Source: Aneurinibacillus soli
GTDB taxonomy: Bacteria; Bacillota; Bacilli; Aneurinibacillales; Aneurinibacillaceae
Assembly: GCF_002355375.1 (NCBI RefSeq)
Contig: NZ_AP017312.1
Coordinates: forward strand, 1,257,001-1,321,000
DNA length: 64,000 bases
Reading direction: 5' to 3'
Shown here: one piece after another, positions 16,930 to 26,302 of the stretch
How the letters are laid out: each line of letters begins with the position of its first letter
How positions within the stretch are numbered: position 1 is the first letter of the stretch
Made by a program: the position numbers and the translations under genes
The notes under the pieces: generated by a model
The model's database searches: none
The model's input: only the letters and a program-made list of their open reading frames with translations
What the model was told of the DNA's origin: nothing

Positions 16930-17658
16930 TCAATTTACTGGAGAGATTGTAGCAGTAACCAAATTTTTGTCTTGTAAAATTGGAACGACTGCAAGTGCAT
17001 TTAATCTAGCACAGTACAGCACATCAGCAGTTCCCTGCTGCCCTGCGATGCGTCTTCCGGTTGTGGTCTCAAGCAGAAGATCGGGAAGGGACGGAGCTAA
17101 GTGCGTGTAGCTTGCAGCAAGTGCGGTGCCGAGATCGCATACGCGCACACACGGCAGGAGCGTCCGGGCGTGTTCGATCATAAGTCCGGCTGCCAGTCCG
17201 TCTTCTAAGGCGAAGGTCTGCCGTGTTCCAGCACAGTACAGCGTAATATCGAGCTGTCGGCGCAGCGCTTCTTCGATGCAGGCATGTGCGTTTAGTAAGC
17301 AGCCAATCAGCAAATGAGCAGCTCGTGCTGCTTTATTGATCGCGATGGTGCCATCTGTTGTCGTCAGTACAAGCTGTTGTCCAGGCTGTTTATGGCTGCA
17401 CAATTCAGTAGGTGAGTTGCTGTATGTGAATTCAGAAATTTTTTTGCCGTGTCGCTCGCCAGCAAAGACGACATTCGACGCTCTGCGTAGTAGTTGTGCC
17501 TGCCCGATGGTTTCTACGGGGAGCACTGAAGCAAATCCTTGGCCGAGCGCAGTGACAATTGTGCTGCCTGCTTTCAGTACATCGATGACCACAACGGTTC
17601 GTCCAGCCACCTGTTCATGGCGGATTTCTTCTACGGTCTGCACGACTTCGATTCTCAT
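16930..17658 (-). CDS. comB: ComB-family 2-phosphosulfolactate phosphatase
   Basis: 242 residues. VVIDVLKAGSTIVTALGQGF, ERHGKKISEFTYSNSP and VLTTTDGT match the ComB family, whose founding member dephosphorylates 2-phosphosulfolactate in coenzyme M synthesis. Sporeformers use sulfolactate in spores, so a sulfolactate role is plausible. The usual RAT/RAS after VIDV is KAG here, a change in a conserved spot. No other sulfolactate genes are adjacent. This gene is unrelated to competence ComB of streptococci. Confidence 0.8.
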   Translation of the reverse strand: MRIEVVQTVEEIRHEQVAGRTVVVIDVLKAGSTIVTALGQGFASVLPVETIGQAQLLRRASNVVFAGERHGKKISEFTYSNSPTELCSHKQPGQQLVLTTTDGTIAINKAARAAHLLIGCLLNAHACIEEALRRQLDITLYCAGTRQTFALEDGLAAGLMIEHARTLLPCVRVCDLGTALAASYTHLAPSLPDLLLETTTGRRIAGQQGTADVLYCARLNALAVVPILQDKNLVTATISPVN

Positions 17659-17778
17659 AGTTGTTCTCCTCTTTCCGTAGACGTTATGTCTTTATCGTAT
17701 GCCGGACAAAACAAAGAAGTGTCGGGCGACTATTCTGATAGGTACATGCATACGTTGGGAAGAAAGGGGGGAAAGCCC

Positions 17779-18042
17779 GTGTTTGAAAAGGCGATTCTCG
17801 GTATGGCCTCGCTCCGCATTCTATCTGGTTCACTGGAAATACTTGCGGCATTTCTTATTCTGCGTGTGAACCAGGTGGAAAAAGCACTTCTGATTAATTC
17901 AGGCTTAGCGTTTGTCGGACCGTTTGTATTGCTACTGACGACAACAATCGGTCTGCTTGGTGTAGCGGAACGTGTTAGTTTTGGGAAACTGGCATGGATT
18001 CTGGCTGGCGTGGCTTTTATTTTGATTGGTGTACGAAAATAA
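17779..18042 (+). CDS. yqhV: YqhV-like small membrane protein (DUF2619)
   Basis: 87 residues from a GTG about seven bases after AGGGGGG. Three hydrophobic segments span nearly the whole protein: ILGMASLRILSGSLEILAAFLIL, then the segment after NQVEKALLINSGLAFVGP, then LAWILAGVAFILIGVRK. The LRxLSGxxE pattern fits YqhV proteins of sporeformers, of unknown function, which in B. subtilis sit next to the spoIIIA operon; that operon is not here. The following LysM-M14 gene starts 19 bases downstream, so the two may be co-transcribed. Confidence 0.75.
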   Translation: MFEKAILGMASLRILSGSLEILAAFLILRVNQVEKALLINSGLAFVGPFVLLLTTTIGLLGVAERVSFGKLAWILAGVAFILIGVRK

Positions 18043-18061
18043 CGTAGAAAGGAAGATGCGT

Positions 18062-19288
18062 ATGCAGTATACGGTGCGAAAAGGGGACACGCTACAAAAA
18101 ATCGCAAATCGATTTGGTGTGAGTGTAGAGGCGATTCGGTGTTGTAATGCAGGAGTGGTCGGCGTACGGCTCATACCTGGTCAGATTCTGTCCATAGCAG
18201 GACCGCTTCGGTATTATGAGATTCAGTTGGGTGATACTCTTGATTTTATTGCGCAGGCGTTCAATCTAGCACCGGAACGGATTGTAGCCGCCAATAATTT
18301 TTCGGATAGAGTTGAACTTGAACCGGGCGAAGTGATGGTATTGCCCCCGAGTCAGCCAGATGGAATCGTACGTACAGATGAGGAATATACGCACCGTAAT
18401 CTTGCTCATGATCTGGCTGCCCTTCTTGATACGTATCCATCTCTTGGGATGGAGGTGATCGGATACTCGGTGTTAGGCAAACCGTTATATGCGATTCGTC
18501 TCGGAACAGGAGCGAGAGAGGTATTCTATAGTGGTGCCTGGCATGCGAATGAGTGGATGACTGCAGCTGTATTAATGAAATTCGTGGAGAATGTTGCTCG
18601 TGCGTATGCACGTAATGAATGGCTTGATGGATATGATGTGAGGCAGTTATTGGCGGAGTTTACAATTTGGGTGGTGCCGCTTGTAAATCCGGATGGAGTG
18701 GAGCTATCTGTAGAAGGAATTGATCCGTGCCATCCTTTTTATAAAGAAGTGCTAGATATTAATGGTGGATCATGTAATTTTACCGGGTGGACCGCAAATG
18801 TGCGAGGAGTCGATTTGAACCACCAGTGGCCAGCGGGATGGGAGGAGGAAGCAAAAACAAGCCCGAACCGTCCATCGCCTCGCCATTATGGCGGGCATAC
18901 TCCTTTATCGGAGCCGGAAGCTCAGGCTGTTTATGCATTTACAAAAGCGCATGATTTTCTTGGTGTACTTGCGTATCATTCGCAGGGGCAGGTCATCTAC
19001 TGGGGATATCAGCAGATGGAGCCGCCGGAGAGCCGTGCCATTGCGGAGCGGCTGCAAGTGCTAAGCACGTATCAGCCAGTCCGTACCGCTAACAGTTATG
19101 CGGGATATAAAGACTGGTTCATTCAGGAGTATCGTCGCCCCGGCTATACGGTTGAGATCGGTGTCGGTGTGAATCCTGTACCTCTGGATCAATTTGATGC
19201 GATCTATCGGCAGAATCAGGCGGTTCTGCTTGAAACACCTCTGTTGCTTGCAAGACGATGGGATGAAGAAAACAGAGAGTCGGATTAA
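18062..19288 (+). CDS. LysM-containing M14 metallopeptidase (gamma-D-glutamyl-meso-DAP peptidase type)
   Basis: 408 residues. Two LysM modules at the N-terminus (YTVRKGDTLQKIANRFGV, about 2-46, and YEIQLGDTLDFIAQAFNL, about 50-95) bind peptidoglycan. An M14 carboxypeptidase-fold domain follows: zinc ligands in HANEW (His, Glu), PLVNPDGVEL, third zinc histidine in AYHSQGQ, and catalytic glutamate in YTVEIG. This layout matches endopeptidase I of Lysinibacillus sphaericus and YqgT of B. subtilis, which cut the gamma-D-Glu-DAP bond during sporulation or wall turnover. There is no signal peptide, as in those proteins. The start was chosen by spacing to AAAGGA. Its stop overlaps the convergent TSUP gene. 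Confidence 0.88.
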   Translation: MQYTVRKGDTLQKIANRFGVSVEAIRCCNAGVVGVRLIPGQILSIAGPLRYYEIQLGDTLDFIAQAFNLAPERIVAANNFSDRVELEPGEVMVLPPSQPDGIVRTDEEYTHRNLAHDLAALLDTYPSLGMEVIGYSVLGKPLYAIRLGTGAREVFYSGAWHANEWMTAAVLMKFVENVARAYARNEWLDGYDVRQLLAEFTIWVVPLVNPDGVELSVEGIDPCHPFYKEVLDINGGSCNFTGWTANVRGVDLNHQWPAGWEEEAKTSPNRPSPRHYGGHTPLSEPEAQAVYAFTKAHDFLGVLAYHSQGQVIYWGYQQMEPPESRAIAERLQVLSTYQPVRTANSYAGYKDWFIQEYRRPGYTVEIGVGVNPVPLDQFDAIYRQNQAVLLETPLLLARRWDEENRESD

Positions 19289-20052
19289 TGAGTGAGCAGA
19301 TCCCATGCCTGTTTGCTGATCATCAGTACGGTTACGCCGATAAAAAGTGGTCGGACGTAGGTGGAACCTTTACGGATCGCAACTTGTGAGCCGATCAGTG
19401 CGCCGATAATCATAGCGATCCCCATCGGAATTCCATACTGGTAGTTAATATGGCCAAGTGCAGCAAAGGTAACCAGTCCAGCGATGTTACTACCAAAATT
19501 GAGTACTTTAGCGTTTCCAGCCGCTCCCACAAAATCAAAGCCCATCATTAAAAAGGCAAATAGCAGAAACGAACCAGTCCCTGGTCCGAAGAAGCCATCA
19601 TAAAAACCGATGAGTAGCGCCACTGTCACGGACAGAATGGCGATTTTTTTTGTGATTCCTTTATACGTCGATGTGCTGCCCCAATCTTTTTTAAACAGCG
19701 TGTAAATCGTTACGCCAGTCAATAGTACGACCACGAGCGGTTTGAGGAATTCCTGCGGGATTTTGGTAACAGCATAGGCACCAAAGGCGGATCCGATTAA
19801 TGAAAGCGGGAATAAATATTTAACCAGCTTAAAATTGACTTTGCCAGAGCGCATAAAGGAAATCGTGCTGGTGCAGGATGCCATTGTGCTCGCTAGTTTG
19901 TTTGTACCGAGTGCTACCGTTGAAGGTAGTCCGGTTAATAGGAGGGCAGGGAGTGAGATCAGTCCACCGCCACCGACAACCGAATCAATGAATGCTGCGA
20001 GAAAGCCCGTCGCAAGCAGAAAGAGTAGCATGTTAGTATCGAGCATTTCCAT
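19285..20052 (-). CDS. TSUP (TauE/SafE) family permease
   Basis: 255 residues with about eight membrane helices. FIDSVVGGGGLISLPALLLTGLP and the second-half repeat FYDGFFGPGTGSFLLFAFL are the two signature repeats of the TauE/SafE sulfite/organosulfonate exporter family. GGGG sits nine bases ahead of the ATG. The substrate is not deducible; the ComB homologue about 2 kb away also belongs to sulfonate metabolism, but that link is only suggestive. It converges on the M14 peptidase gene with a 4-base overlap. Confidence 0.85.
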   Translation of the reverse strand: MEMLDTNMLLFLLATGFLAAFIDSVVGGGGLISLPALLLTGLPSTVALGTNKLASTMASCTSTISFMRSGKVNFKLVKYLFPLSLIGSAFGAYAVTKIPQEFLKPLVVVLLTGVTIYTLFKKDWGSTSTYKGITKKIAILSVTVALLIGFYDGFFGPGTGSFLLFAFLMMGFDFVGAAGNAKVLNFGSNIAGLVTFAALGHINYQYGIPMGIAMIIGALIGSQVAIRKGSTYVRPLFIGVTVLMISKQAWDLLTH

Positions 20053-20176
20053 GTAGAGTAACCCCCTAGTTCAGATAAGAAATATGATGTATTTTTCAAC
20101 TATACACTAAAAATTCGGTATAATAAGCATGGATAACAAAGTAATTTTATTTATCGGACAAGCAGGGGGATGGCAT

Positions 20177-21454
20177 ATGGAACAGCAGGCGATGTATGCA
20201 ATCATCATTTTTCTGGTGATTTACGCGCTTATTATCTCGGAAAAAATTCACCGCACGATTGTTGCGATGATAGGAGCGCTTCTGATGATCGGAGCAGGGA
20301 TCGTCAGTCAGGAAACAGCGCTCCATCATATTGACTTCAATACACTCGGGCTTCTCATCGGGATGATGATTATTGTAAGTATTACTGCCCAGACGGGATT
20401 ATTCAAGTACATTGCGATCTGGGCCGCAAAGAAAGCAGGCGGAAGTCCAGTTCGTATTCTTGTGGCGCTCGGGTTAATTACAGCGATTGCCTCAGCCTTT
20501 CTTGACAATGTAACAACGGTGCTTCTTATGGTGCCGGTTACGTTCAGCATCACCCGGCAACTGCGTGTGACGCCGATTCCGTATTTATTGACACAAGTTT
20601 TGGCGTCAAACATTGGCGGAACAGCTACACTTATTGGGGACCCGCCGAACATTATGATCGGCAGCGCGGTTAAAGAACTGACATTCATGGCTTTTATTAC
20701 GAACCTGGCCCCGGTTATTGCAATCATTCTTGTCGTAACGATTGCTATTCTGGCCTTCTGGTATCGTGATCAGCTCCGAACTGAACCGGCTCTGCAGGCG
20801 GAGCTGATGCAGATGAATGAGAAGGATGAGCTGATGGACAGCAAGCTGCTCAAAAAGAGCCTGTTCGTGCTCGCGCTGACGATTGGTGGTTTTTTTGCCC
20901 ATCAAGCTCTGCATCTCGAATCTGCTACCGTGGCACTGGTCGGGGCATTTCTGCTGCTGTTGATTAGTGGCGAGGCTTATTTAGAGCCTGCACTTGAACG
21001 AGTAGAATGGACGACGATTTTCTTCTTTATCGGGTTGTTTGTGCTGGTCGCTGGACTAATCGAGACAGGGGTAATTGCTGCACTGGCACAGAAAGCAATG
21101 TCGCTTACGGGTGGCAATCTAAAAGAAACGGCTCTGTTGATTTTATGGCTAAGTGCGATTGCATCTGCATTTGTCGATAACATTCCGTTTGTGGCCACGA
21201 TGATCCCGATGATTCAAGAGATGGGCAAAATGGGGATGAATCATCTTGAACCGCTCTGGTGGGCGCTGTCTCTTGGTGCATGTCTCGGCGGTAATGGAAC
21301 ACTTATTGGCGCAAGTGCCAACGTTATTGTAGCGGGGATGGCTGCAAAGGAAGGGCATCATATTTCATTTATGCGGTTTTTATGGATCGGATTTCCGCTC
21401 ATGTTGATTTCGATTATCATCTCGACCGTATATATTTATATCCGCTATTTATAA
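20177..21454 (+). CDS. ArsB/NhaD-type ion permease
   Basis: 425 residues with about 11-12 membrane helices. Two inverted structural repeats carry the signatures SAFLDNVTTVLLMVPVT and GGTATLIGDPPNIM in the first half, and SAFVDNIPFVATMIPMI and GGNGTLIGASANVI in the second, as in the ion-transporter superfamily (ArsB, NhaD, CitM). It may move arsenite, sodium/protons or an organic anion; no arsenic regulator or reductase is adjacent. The ATG at 20177 has AGGGGG seven bases upstream; an earlier in-frame ATG at 20129 has no ribosome site. Confidence 0.85.
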   Translation: MEQQAMYAIIIFLVIYALIISEKIHRTIVAMIGALLMIGAGIVSQETALHHIDFNTLGLLIGMMIIVSITAQTGLFKYIAIWAAKKAGGSPVRILVALGLITAIASAFLDNVTTVLLMVPVTFSITRQLRVTPIPYLLTQVLASNIGGTATLIGDPPNIMIGSAVKELTFMAFITNLAPVIAIILVVTIAILAFWYRDQLRTEPALQAELMQMNEKDELMDSKLLKKSLFVLALTIGGFFAHQALHLESATVALVGAFLLLLISGEAYLEPALERVEWTTIFFFIGLFVLVAGLIETGVIAALAQKAMSLTGGNLKETALLILWLSAIASAFVDNIPFVATMIPMIQEMGKMGMNHLEPLWWALSLGACLGGNGTLIGASANVIVAGMAAKEGHHISFMRFLWIGFPLMLISIIISTVYIYIRYL

Positions 21455-21478
21455 AGGATCCGCAAAAGGAGGGATAGA

Positions 21479-21757
21479 ATGCTTCGCTATTACTATGACA
21501 CAGAAGAGTTAGACATTGAGGAGACGGAAAACGGTCAGGATCGCGAATTCCATTTTCATTTTAAAAGTGCAGGTCAGAATATGCATGACTTTCAGAAGGT
21601 ACGTGCCCATTTTAATCGTGACCGCGTGATTACAGATGTGTTTTTTTATCCACAGGCCGACCAGCGCTGCCGTGTGATTGTGCGGAATGATTATTACATT
21701 GATTTTGTGCTGGTCTTGTTCAAGTACCAGATTCTTTCTCACATAGAATGGATATAG
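21479..21757 (+). CDS. Conserved-looking small protein, unknown
   Basis: 92 residues from an ATG with AGGAGGG. It starts with an acidic segment (YYYDTEELDIEETENGQDREF), followed by mixed hydrophobic/charged beta-like stretches (VRAHFNRDRVITDVFFYP, CRVIVRNDYYIDFVLVLF). No signal peptide, membrane helix or recognised domain. It follows the permease by 24 bases and is closed by a strong terminator, so it is probably the last gene of a two-gene operon. Confidence 0.6.
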   Translation: MLRYYYDTEELDIEETENGQDREFHFHFKSAGQNMHDFQKVRAHFNRDRVITDVFFYPQADQRCRVIVRNDYYIDFVLVLFKYQILSHIEWI

Positions 21758-21764
21758 AAGGGGA

Positions 21765-21796
21765 GTGCTCGGTTTTCATGACGAGCACTTTTTTTG
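21765..21796 (+). terminator. Terminator after the permease operon
   Basis: GTGCTCG (21765-21771) pairs with CGAGCAC (21782-21788), followed by seven Ts. Confidence 0.9.
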
Positions 21797-21890
21797 TAAC
21801 GAAAAATTTTAATATAATAAATACCAGGTGAGTATTTCTCTGGTAAAATGAATAGAGGGAGCATTGATGTACAGAGGGGAGAGGGAAGGT

Positions 21891-23603
21891 ATGGGATGGT
21901 TGCGTAATTTACGAGTTCGGCTGAAGATGCTTGTATTGAATGTTGTAGTAGGGGTTTTCTTGGCTATTGTAGGTATTTCCGGATATACACATATGAACGA
22001 TTTAAATAAGCAGACAGAGGCGATGTATGCGGAAAGTCTTCAACCTGTAGAATGGTTGGATGAAGCACGTGCTCATTCACGGGGGATTGAGGCATTGACA
22101 GCTCAGTTAATGCTCGAGAAGGATGCGAAGCGACAGCAGGATATGGTGGAAGAGATTAAGGCTCGGATTGATAAATCGGATCAAGTATTGAAACAAATTA
22201 CAGCGCTTTCACTTGATGGGTATGAGAAAGAACGTATAACCAAAATCCAGAGCATTTTACCGACATATAGAGTAGAGCGACAGAAAGCGATTGATCTTGC
22301 ATTAGCAGGGAAACAGGCAGAAGCGTATACATACTTTGTAAGCCATGCGCTTACGCCGTTGAATGAGTTCAATAGTCTTCTGCAAGAGCTGACAGATTAC
22401 AAAATCAAGCAGGCAGATGAGATGAGTAAACAAGGCAGGCAAAATGCAAATGAAGCGAATCTCATTATGATTAGTACCTTTGTGATTGCGATGATTGTCT
22501 GTGCAGCGCTCTGTTCGATCATCTCCGGCATGATTTCTAAGCCGCTCGGGCGCATGCAGGAGTTAATGGAGCGAGCGGAGACTGGGGATATGACAGTCCG
22601 GGGAGACTATGAAGCAAGCGATGAACTGGGCCGGTTGAACCACACATTTAATAACATGATGAATGGGCTGTGTACGGTTATCAAACAGGTGAATGACAAT
22701 GCAGCCGGTCTAGCGAATAGTTCGCGTCAGCTTGCTGTAAATGCGGAAGGAGCGAATCATGCTACGCATGAGATTGCAGCGGCCATTCAGAAAGTAGCAG
22801 CAGGCTCTGAGACGATGATGGGTGGAGCAGAGGAGAGTGCACGTTCGATGGAAGAGATGGCGATTGGCATTCAGCGGATCGCCGAGAATTCCTCGATTGT
22901 TTCCGAATCATCAGATGTAATGGCGCAGCAGGCGCAGCAGGGCAATGAGATGATTCGTAAAGCGGGGCATCAGATGCAGCTAATCAACAGCTCGGTTGGC
23001 AATTTGTCTGCTGTAATCACGCAGTTGAATACACGTTCGCAGGAAATCGGACATATCGTAGAAGTCATTACCGACATTGCTTCTCAGACGAATCTGCTAG
23101 CGCTTAATGCAGCGATTGAAGCGGCGCGCGCTGGTGAACATGGCAAAGGCTTCGCCGTTGTAGCAGATGAAGTACGCAAGCTTGCCGAGCAATCCGAACA
23201 GTCAGCTGGAAAAATTACGGCACTTATTCAGGAGATCCAGAGTGATACGATTCGTTCGGTAGAAGCCATGGAGAAGGGAACGAAGGATGTAGAAGCAGGG
23301 ATGGACATTGTTGAGCATGCCGGTACAACGTTTGAAAGTATTGTGAACGCAGCCAAGCAAGTCGCTGAACAGATTCAGGAAGTGTCAGCCGCAACGGAAC
23401 AACTGTCTGCCGGTTCGGAGCAGGTAACGGCATCTGTAACAGATATGAGCTGTATTGCGAAAGATTCGGCAGCGGATACAAGCCGGGTCGCATCAGCCAC
23501 GCAAGAGCAGCTTGCAGTTATTGAACAAATCCATGATTCTGTAGAATCGCTCAGTACGATGGCAAAAGAACTGGATGGAGCGGTACGCAAGTTTACAATC
23601 TAG
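21891..23603 (+). CDS. Methyl-accepting chemotaxis protein, four-helix-bundle sensor
   Basis: 570 residues. First membrane helix about 11-32; a helical extracellular sensor of about 150 residues (4HB_MCP type; [30 protein letters not shown]); second membrane helix about 190-212; HAMP ([19 protein letters not shown]); then a long coiled-coil signalling domain with the hairpin-tip signature [21 protein letters not shown] and [16 protein letters not shown]. It should signal to CheA/CheW at the pole. The ATG at 21891 was chosen because [13 protein letters not shown] leads straight into the helix; a start at 21867 (eight residues longer, AGGGA ahead) is equally possible. The next gene begins 12 bases after its stop. 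Confidence 0.92.
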   Translation: MGWLRNLRVRLKMLVLNVVVGVFLAIVGISGYTHMNDLNKQTEAMYAESLQPVEWLDEARAHSRGIEALTAQLMLEKDAKRQQDMVEEIKARIDKSDQVLKQITALSLDGYEKERITKIQSILPTYRVERQKAIDLALAGKQAEAYTYFVSHALTPLNEFNSLLQELTDYKIKQADEMSKQGRQNANEANLIMISTFVIAMIVCAALCSIISGMISKPLGRMQELMERAETGDMTVRGDYEASDELGRLNHTFNNMMNGLCTVIKQVNDNAAGLANSSRQLAVNAEGANHATHEIAAAIQKVAAGSETMMGGAEESARSMEEMAIGIQRIAENSSIVSESSDVMAQQAQQGNEMIRKAGHQMQLINSSVGNLSAVITQLNTRSQEIGHIVEVITDIASQTNLLALNAAIEAARAGEHGKGFAVVADEVRKLAEQSEQSAGKITALIQEIQSDTIRSVEAMEKGTKDVEAGMDIVEHAGTTFESIVNAAKQVAEQIQEVSAATEQLSAGSEQVTASVTDMSCIAKDSAADTSRVASATQEQLAVIEQIHDSVESLSTMAKELDGAVRKFTI

Positions 23604-23615
23604 GAGGCTTGAGCC

Positions 23616-24209
23616 ATGGAACAAGCGGAACAGATGCTTGTGGTCACTGTACAGAAGGCGCAGCAGCGAGCGGCTTCTGTAACCGCTTATGCAAAAAAAG
23701 CAGGTGAATGGATACCGATATTCGGTCCACTTCCTGCTGTTATTGGGAAGAATGGAGTTACGATGAATAAGATGGAGGGGGATCGTAAAACGCCGATGGG
23801 GCTGTATCCGATTCGGTACGCCTTCGGAACAGCGGTCAAGCCGCACGGTGTCCACCTGCCGTATCGTATGGTGACCCGGCAGGATTACTGGATAGATGAC
23901 CCTGCTTCACCTGACTATAATCGATGGGTAACATGCTATTCGCAGCCGAAAAAGTACTGGAATTCGTTTGAGAAATTGAGCGTTTCAGCATACAAATATG
24001 CGCTCATAATTGGGTACAATGATGACCCGCCGATCGCAGGAGCCGGAAGTGCAATTTTTCTCCATGTATGGCGTGGGCCTGCAAGCTATACCGCCGGGTG
24101 TGTCGCTTTGGCAGAAGCAGATGTATTGCGCATTCTTCGCTGGTTGCACCCGGAGAATAAGCCTGTGATCTGGATTGGAACCATACAGGGAGCGCCTGAC
24201 TCCATATGA
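23616..24209 (+). CDS. L,D-transpeptidase (YkuD)-like protein
   Basis: 197 residues. The catalytic-type stretch is FLHVWRGPASYTAGCVAL, with the histidine 14 residues before the Gly-Cys, as in YkuD-fold L,D-transpeptidases that crosslink peptidoglycan or attach proteins to it. The upstream part has the GDRKTPMGLYPI motif common to the family. No signal peptide or LysM is visible, so export is unclear; secreted family members usually have one. AGGAGG precedes the ATG. It is probably co-transcribed with the chemoreceptor, an odd pairing. Confidence 0.8.
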   Translation: MEQAEQMLVVTVQKAQQRAASVTAYAKKAGEWIPIFGPLPAVIGKNGVTMNKMEGDRKTPMGLYPIRYAFGTAVKPHGVHLPYRMVTRQDYWIDDPASPDYNRWVTCYSQPKKYWNSFEKLSVSAYKYALIIGYNDDPPIAGAGSAIFLHVWRGPASYTAGCVALAEADVLRILRWLHPENKPVIWIGTIQGAPDSI

Positions 24210-24213
24210 ACCT

Positions 24214-24255
24214 TCATGAAAAAAAAGCCGGAACTATACCGGCTTTTTTTTCATG
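24214..24255. terminator. Bidirectional terminator
   Basis: TCATGAAAAAAAAGCCGG and its full complement around a 6-7 base loop, with runs of A and T inside the stem. It serves the L,D-transpeptidase gene and the convergent YkvI-like gene, whose stop codon lies inside it. Confidence 0.92.
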
Positions 24256-25274
24256 AACATAAGCAATAGAGTAATACAGCCTACAATGCCGAACAATGGA
24301 TAGAGATGATGAACAAGAGCGGAAAATCCGAACTGACTGATGAAGCAACAGATGGCAAGCAGGCCGATAATAAGCGTACGTTCGGTAACGGATGAGGGGA
24401 ACAAACGCCGTAGCTGCCGAGTAATGCCAAATACGTTGCCGGCAAGCGTTGTGAAAATCTCACCAAAAATAACGAGGGAAAACAGCCACTGAGCAAGCGG
24501 ACCAAAATTCGCGACGATGACTGCCATCGGGATTTCGGAACCTTCAATTTGGGGCAGATGGGCAGCGAGGACGAAGTCGGATAGCCAGAGTAGCACACCA
24601 AGTCCGATGCCTCCGACTATTCCTCCGGCGATGATTGTCCGACGGTCTTCAAATTCACTGCCGAGCGGTACGAGTACGGCGAGTGCCAGGGTAAGATTGA
24701 AAGCCGCGTACAGAAAGGGTGACAACATCCATAAGTCGCTGTCTGGCGCTGAAGAAGGAAAGGTTGTGGCTACACGTCCACTTCCGAGTGTAGCTATGCC
24801 GATTAGCACACTGAACAGGAGCATCACAGGTACAACGATCGTGTTGATTGCCATAACGGCATTCATGCCGCGAGTGGCAACAAGGTACAGGATCAGGACG
24901 GTGACAGCAACTCCAGGAACCCCCAGGCCATTTATCTGCTGGTTGAACAGAGCGGCCGTTCCGGCAAGCATGACGCCAGTAATACAGATCAGAATAAGCA
25001 GGGTCGTCAGATTAATCCATGCTCCGGCTGTTCGGCCAAATACATACTCATTGAACGCATCATAGGAAGTAGTCTGCATTCTGCTGGCAAGGAGCATAAT
25101 TTTTGTTCCGACGATCATAAATAATAGTACCGCCACAGCAATAATCAGGTAGCTTTTATCACCAAAACAGGTAACAAACCGAAAAATTTCCTGACCGCTG
25201 GCAAAACCAGCCCCAACCACGGTTCCGATGTACGTGAAACCGATCTGCATAATAGCTTTGTACGATATTCGCAT
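24234..25274 (-). CDS. YkvI-like membrane transporter (APC superfamily)
   Basis: 346 residues with about ten membrane helices. The N-terminal helix TYIGTVVGAGFASGQEI has the broken-helix Gly-rich pattern of sodium-coupled amino-acid/GABA-type transporters and matches YkvI proteins. The ATG at 25274 is preceded by GGGAGAG; the frame is open 86 codons further but that part is unlike a transporter. Substrate unknown. Its 3' end overlaps the terminator hairpin. Confidence 0.8.
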   Translation of the reverse strand: MRISYKAIMQIGFTYIGTVVGAGFASGQEIFRFVTCFGDKSYLIIAVAVLLFMIVGTKIMLLASRMQTTSYDAFNEYVFGRTAGAWINLTTLLILICITGVMLAGTAALFNQQINGLGVPGVAVTVLILYLVATRGMNAVMAINTIVVPVMLLFSVLIGIATLGSGRVATTFPSSAPDSDLWMLSPFLYAAFNLTLALAVLVPLGSEFEDRRTIIAGGIVGGIGLGVLLWLSDFVLAAHLPQIEGSEIPMAVIVANFGPLAQWLFSLVIFGEIFTTLAGNVFGITRQLRRLFPSSVTERTLIIGLLAICCFISQFGFSALVHHLYPLFGIVGCITLLLMFMKKKPV

Positions 25275-25422
25275 TTTTCGCTCTCCCGTGCTTTTTCCTT
25301 TTAGCCTATGAGGTTGTCCGGTAAAGTAGACTCCCAAAAAATTTGTCGTTACAAGATAATCAGTTTGTTTTACAATGTAGAGAAGGAAGAAGTACAGTTG
25401 AAGTACAGGAGGACCAATCTGC

Positions 25423-25935
25423 ATGTGGAAATGGTTAAAAGAGTGGGTGCCGATCATCGTGATTGCACTTGTGCTCAGTATGACAATTCGGACATACGTC
25501 GGAGAGGCAGTTGTCGTTCCAAGCGGCTCCATGCTGCCTACTATTCATATTAATGACCGCCTTGCTGTAGAGAAGTTTATTAACACGAAGGATCTCAAAC
25601 CGGGTGATATTGTGGTCTTCTACCCGCCTGTCCCGGACAAAAAAGACGAGCGTTTCATTAAGCGTCTGATCGGAATCGGAGGAGATACGATTGAGATTCG
25701 AGATGGGGCATTGTACCGCAATGGTAAAAAAGTAGATGAACCATATATTCGGGAGCCAATGACGTACAATTTCGGTCCGGTAACTGTTCCAGAAGGAAAA
25801 TTCTTCTTTCTTGGTGACAATCGAAATGAAAGCTTTGATGCGCATCTGTGGCCGACGCCGTTCGTGGATAAGAGTGCCATTTGCGGAAAAGCCGTTTTTC
25901 GCTTCTATCCATTCTCTGATATGAAACCGATGTAA
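25423..25935 (+). CDS. lepB: Type I signal peptidase
   Basis: 170 residues, the size of Bacillus SipS/SipT. One N-terminal membrane helix (about 8-24) is followed by the catalytic serine in VVPSGSMLPTI and the general-base lysine in DERFIKRLIGIGGD; GDNRNESFDAH is box D/E. It removes signal peptides on the outer face of the membrane, and would process the secreted SLH and propeller proteins of this window. ACAGGAGG precedes the ATG. A repeat-containing gap begins 45 bases after the stop. Confidence 0.95.
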   Translation: MWKWLKEWVPIIVIALVLSMTIRTYVGEAVVVPSGSMLPTIHINDRLAVEKFINTKDLKPGDIVVFYPPVPDKKDERFIKRLIGIGGDTIEIRDGALYRNGKKVDEPYIREPMTYNFGPVTVPEGKFFFLGDNRNESFDAHLWPTPFVDKSAICGKAVFRFYPFSDMKPM

Positions 25936-25979
25936 TTTATGGAAGTAAGAACGAAAAAGACAAGGACGAATCAGAAGGT

Positions 25980-26029
25980 GAGGCTGTCTCAAGAGCTGTA
26001 ACACGGCGACTGAGGTAGCCTCTTTTTTT
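25980..26029 (+). terminator. Terminator-like hairpin T1 after lepB
   Basis: GAGGCT...AGCCTC with inner CTCA/TGAG pairing, then seven Ts. It is nearly identical to the hairpin at 33256-33306 (inverted there). It forms the outer end of the composite repeat described at 26047-26458. Confidence 0.75.
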
Positions 26030-26046
26030 CTTGAGGGCGATTTTCT

Positions 26047-26282
26047 CCAAAGTGTGGTGGAGGAGCCGGGATCGGGCGGGGCCTCGTCACTTTGGTACGC
26101 TTACGAAGAAGTTGAGACTGTCCGCTCCAGGTGCCAGACGAACTCGCCCACAAACGATGCCCGCGATGTATGTGCATCGAAGCATTGTGGGCAAAAGCCC
26201 GTTCGCCTGCCCCCTTTCACTGAGGAGTCGCGTACAGGTGTTCCGTTGCCCCGCCCGATCCCGCTCCTAGCACGCTTTTGTT
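26047..26282 (+). repeat. Inverted-repeat element, copy A1
   Basis: About 236 bases. Tips resemble CCAAAGTGTGGTGGAGGAG. The long arm GGGATCGGGCGGGGC (26068-26082) is perfectly complementary to 26248-26262. Inside are GGTACGC/GCGTAC, the conserved CTGTCCGCTCC, and the core hairpin GCCCACAA (26146-26153) with TTGTGGGC (26185-26192) followed by the conserved bulge AAAAGCCCGTTCG; CGATGC/GCATCG forms an apical stem. It matches copy B2 (inverted) almost throughout. No reading frame of note. Confidence 0.85.
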
Positions 26283-26302
26283 AAACACCATCAAACAATA
26301 TC

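Noticed and set aside
26031-26284. Two overlapping short open frames inside repeat copy A1, and similar ones in B1, B2 and D
   Set aside because: They arise from the GC-rich inverted repeats, are not preserved in frame between copies and have no start signals; the element is better explained as non-coding.
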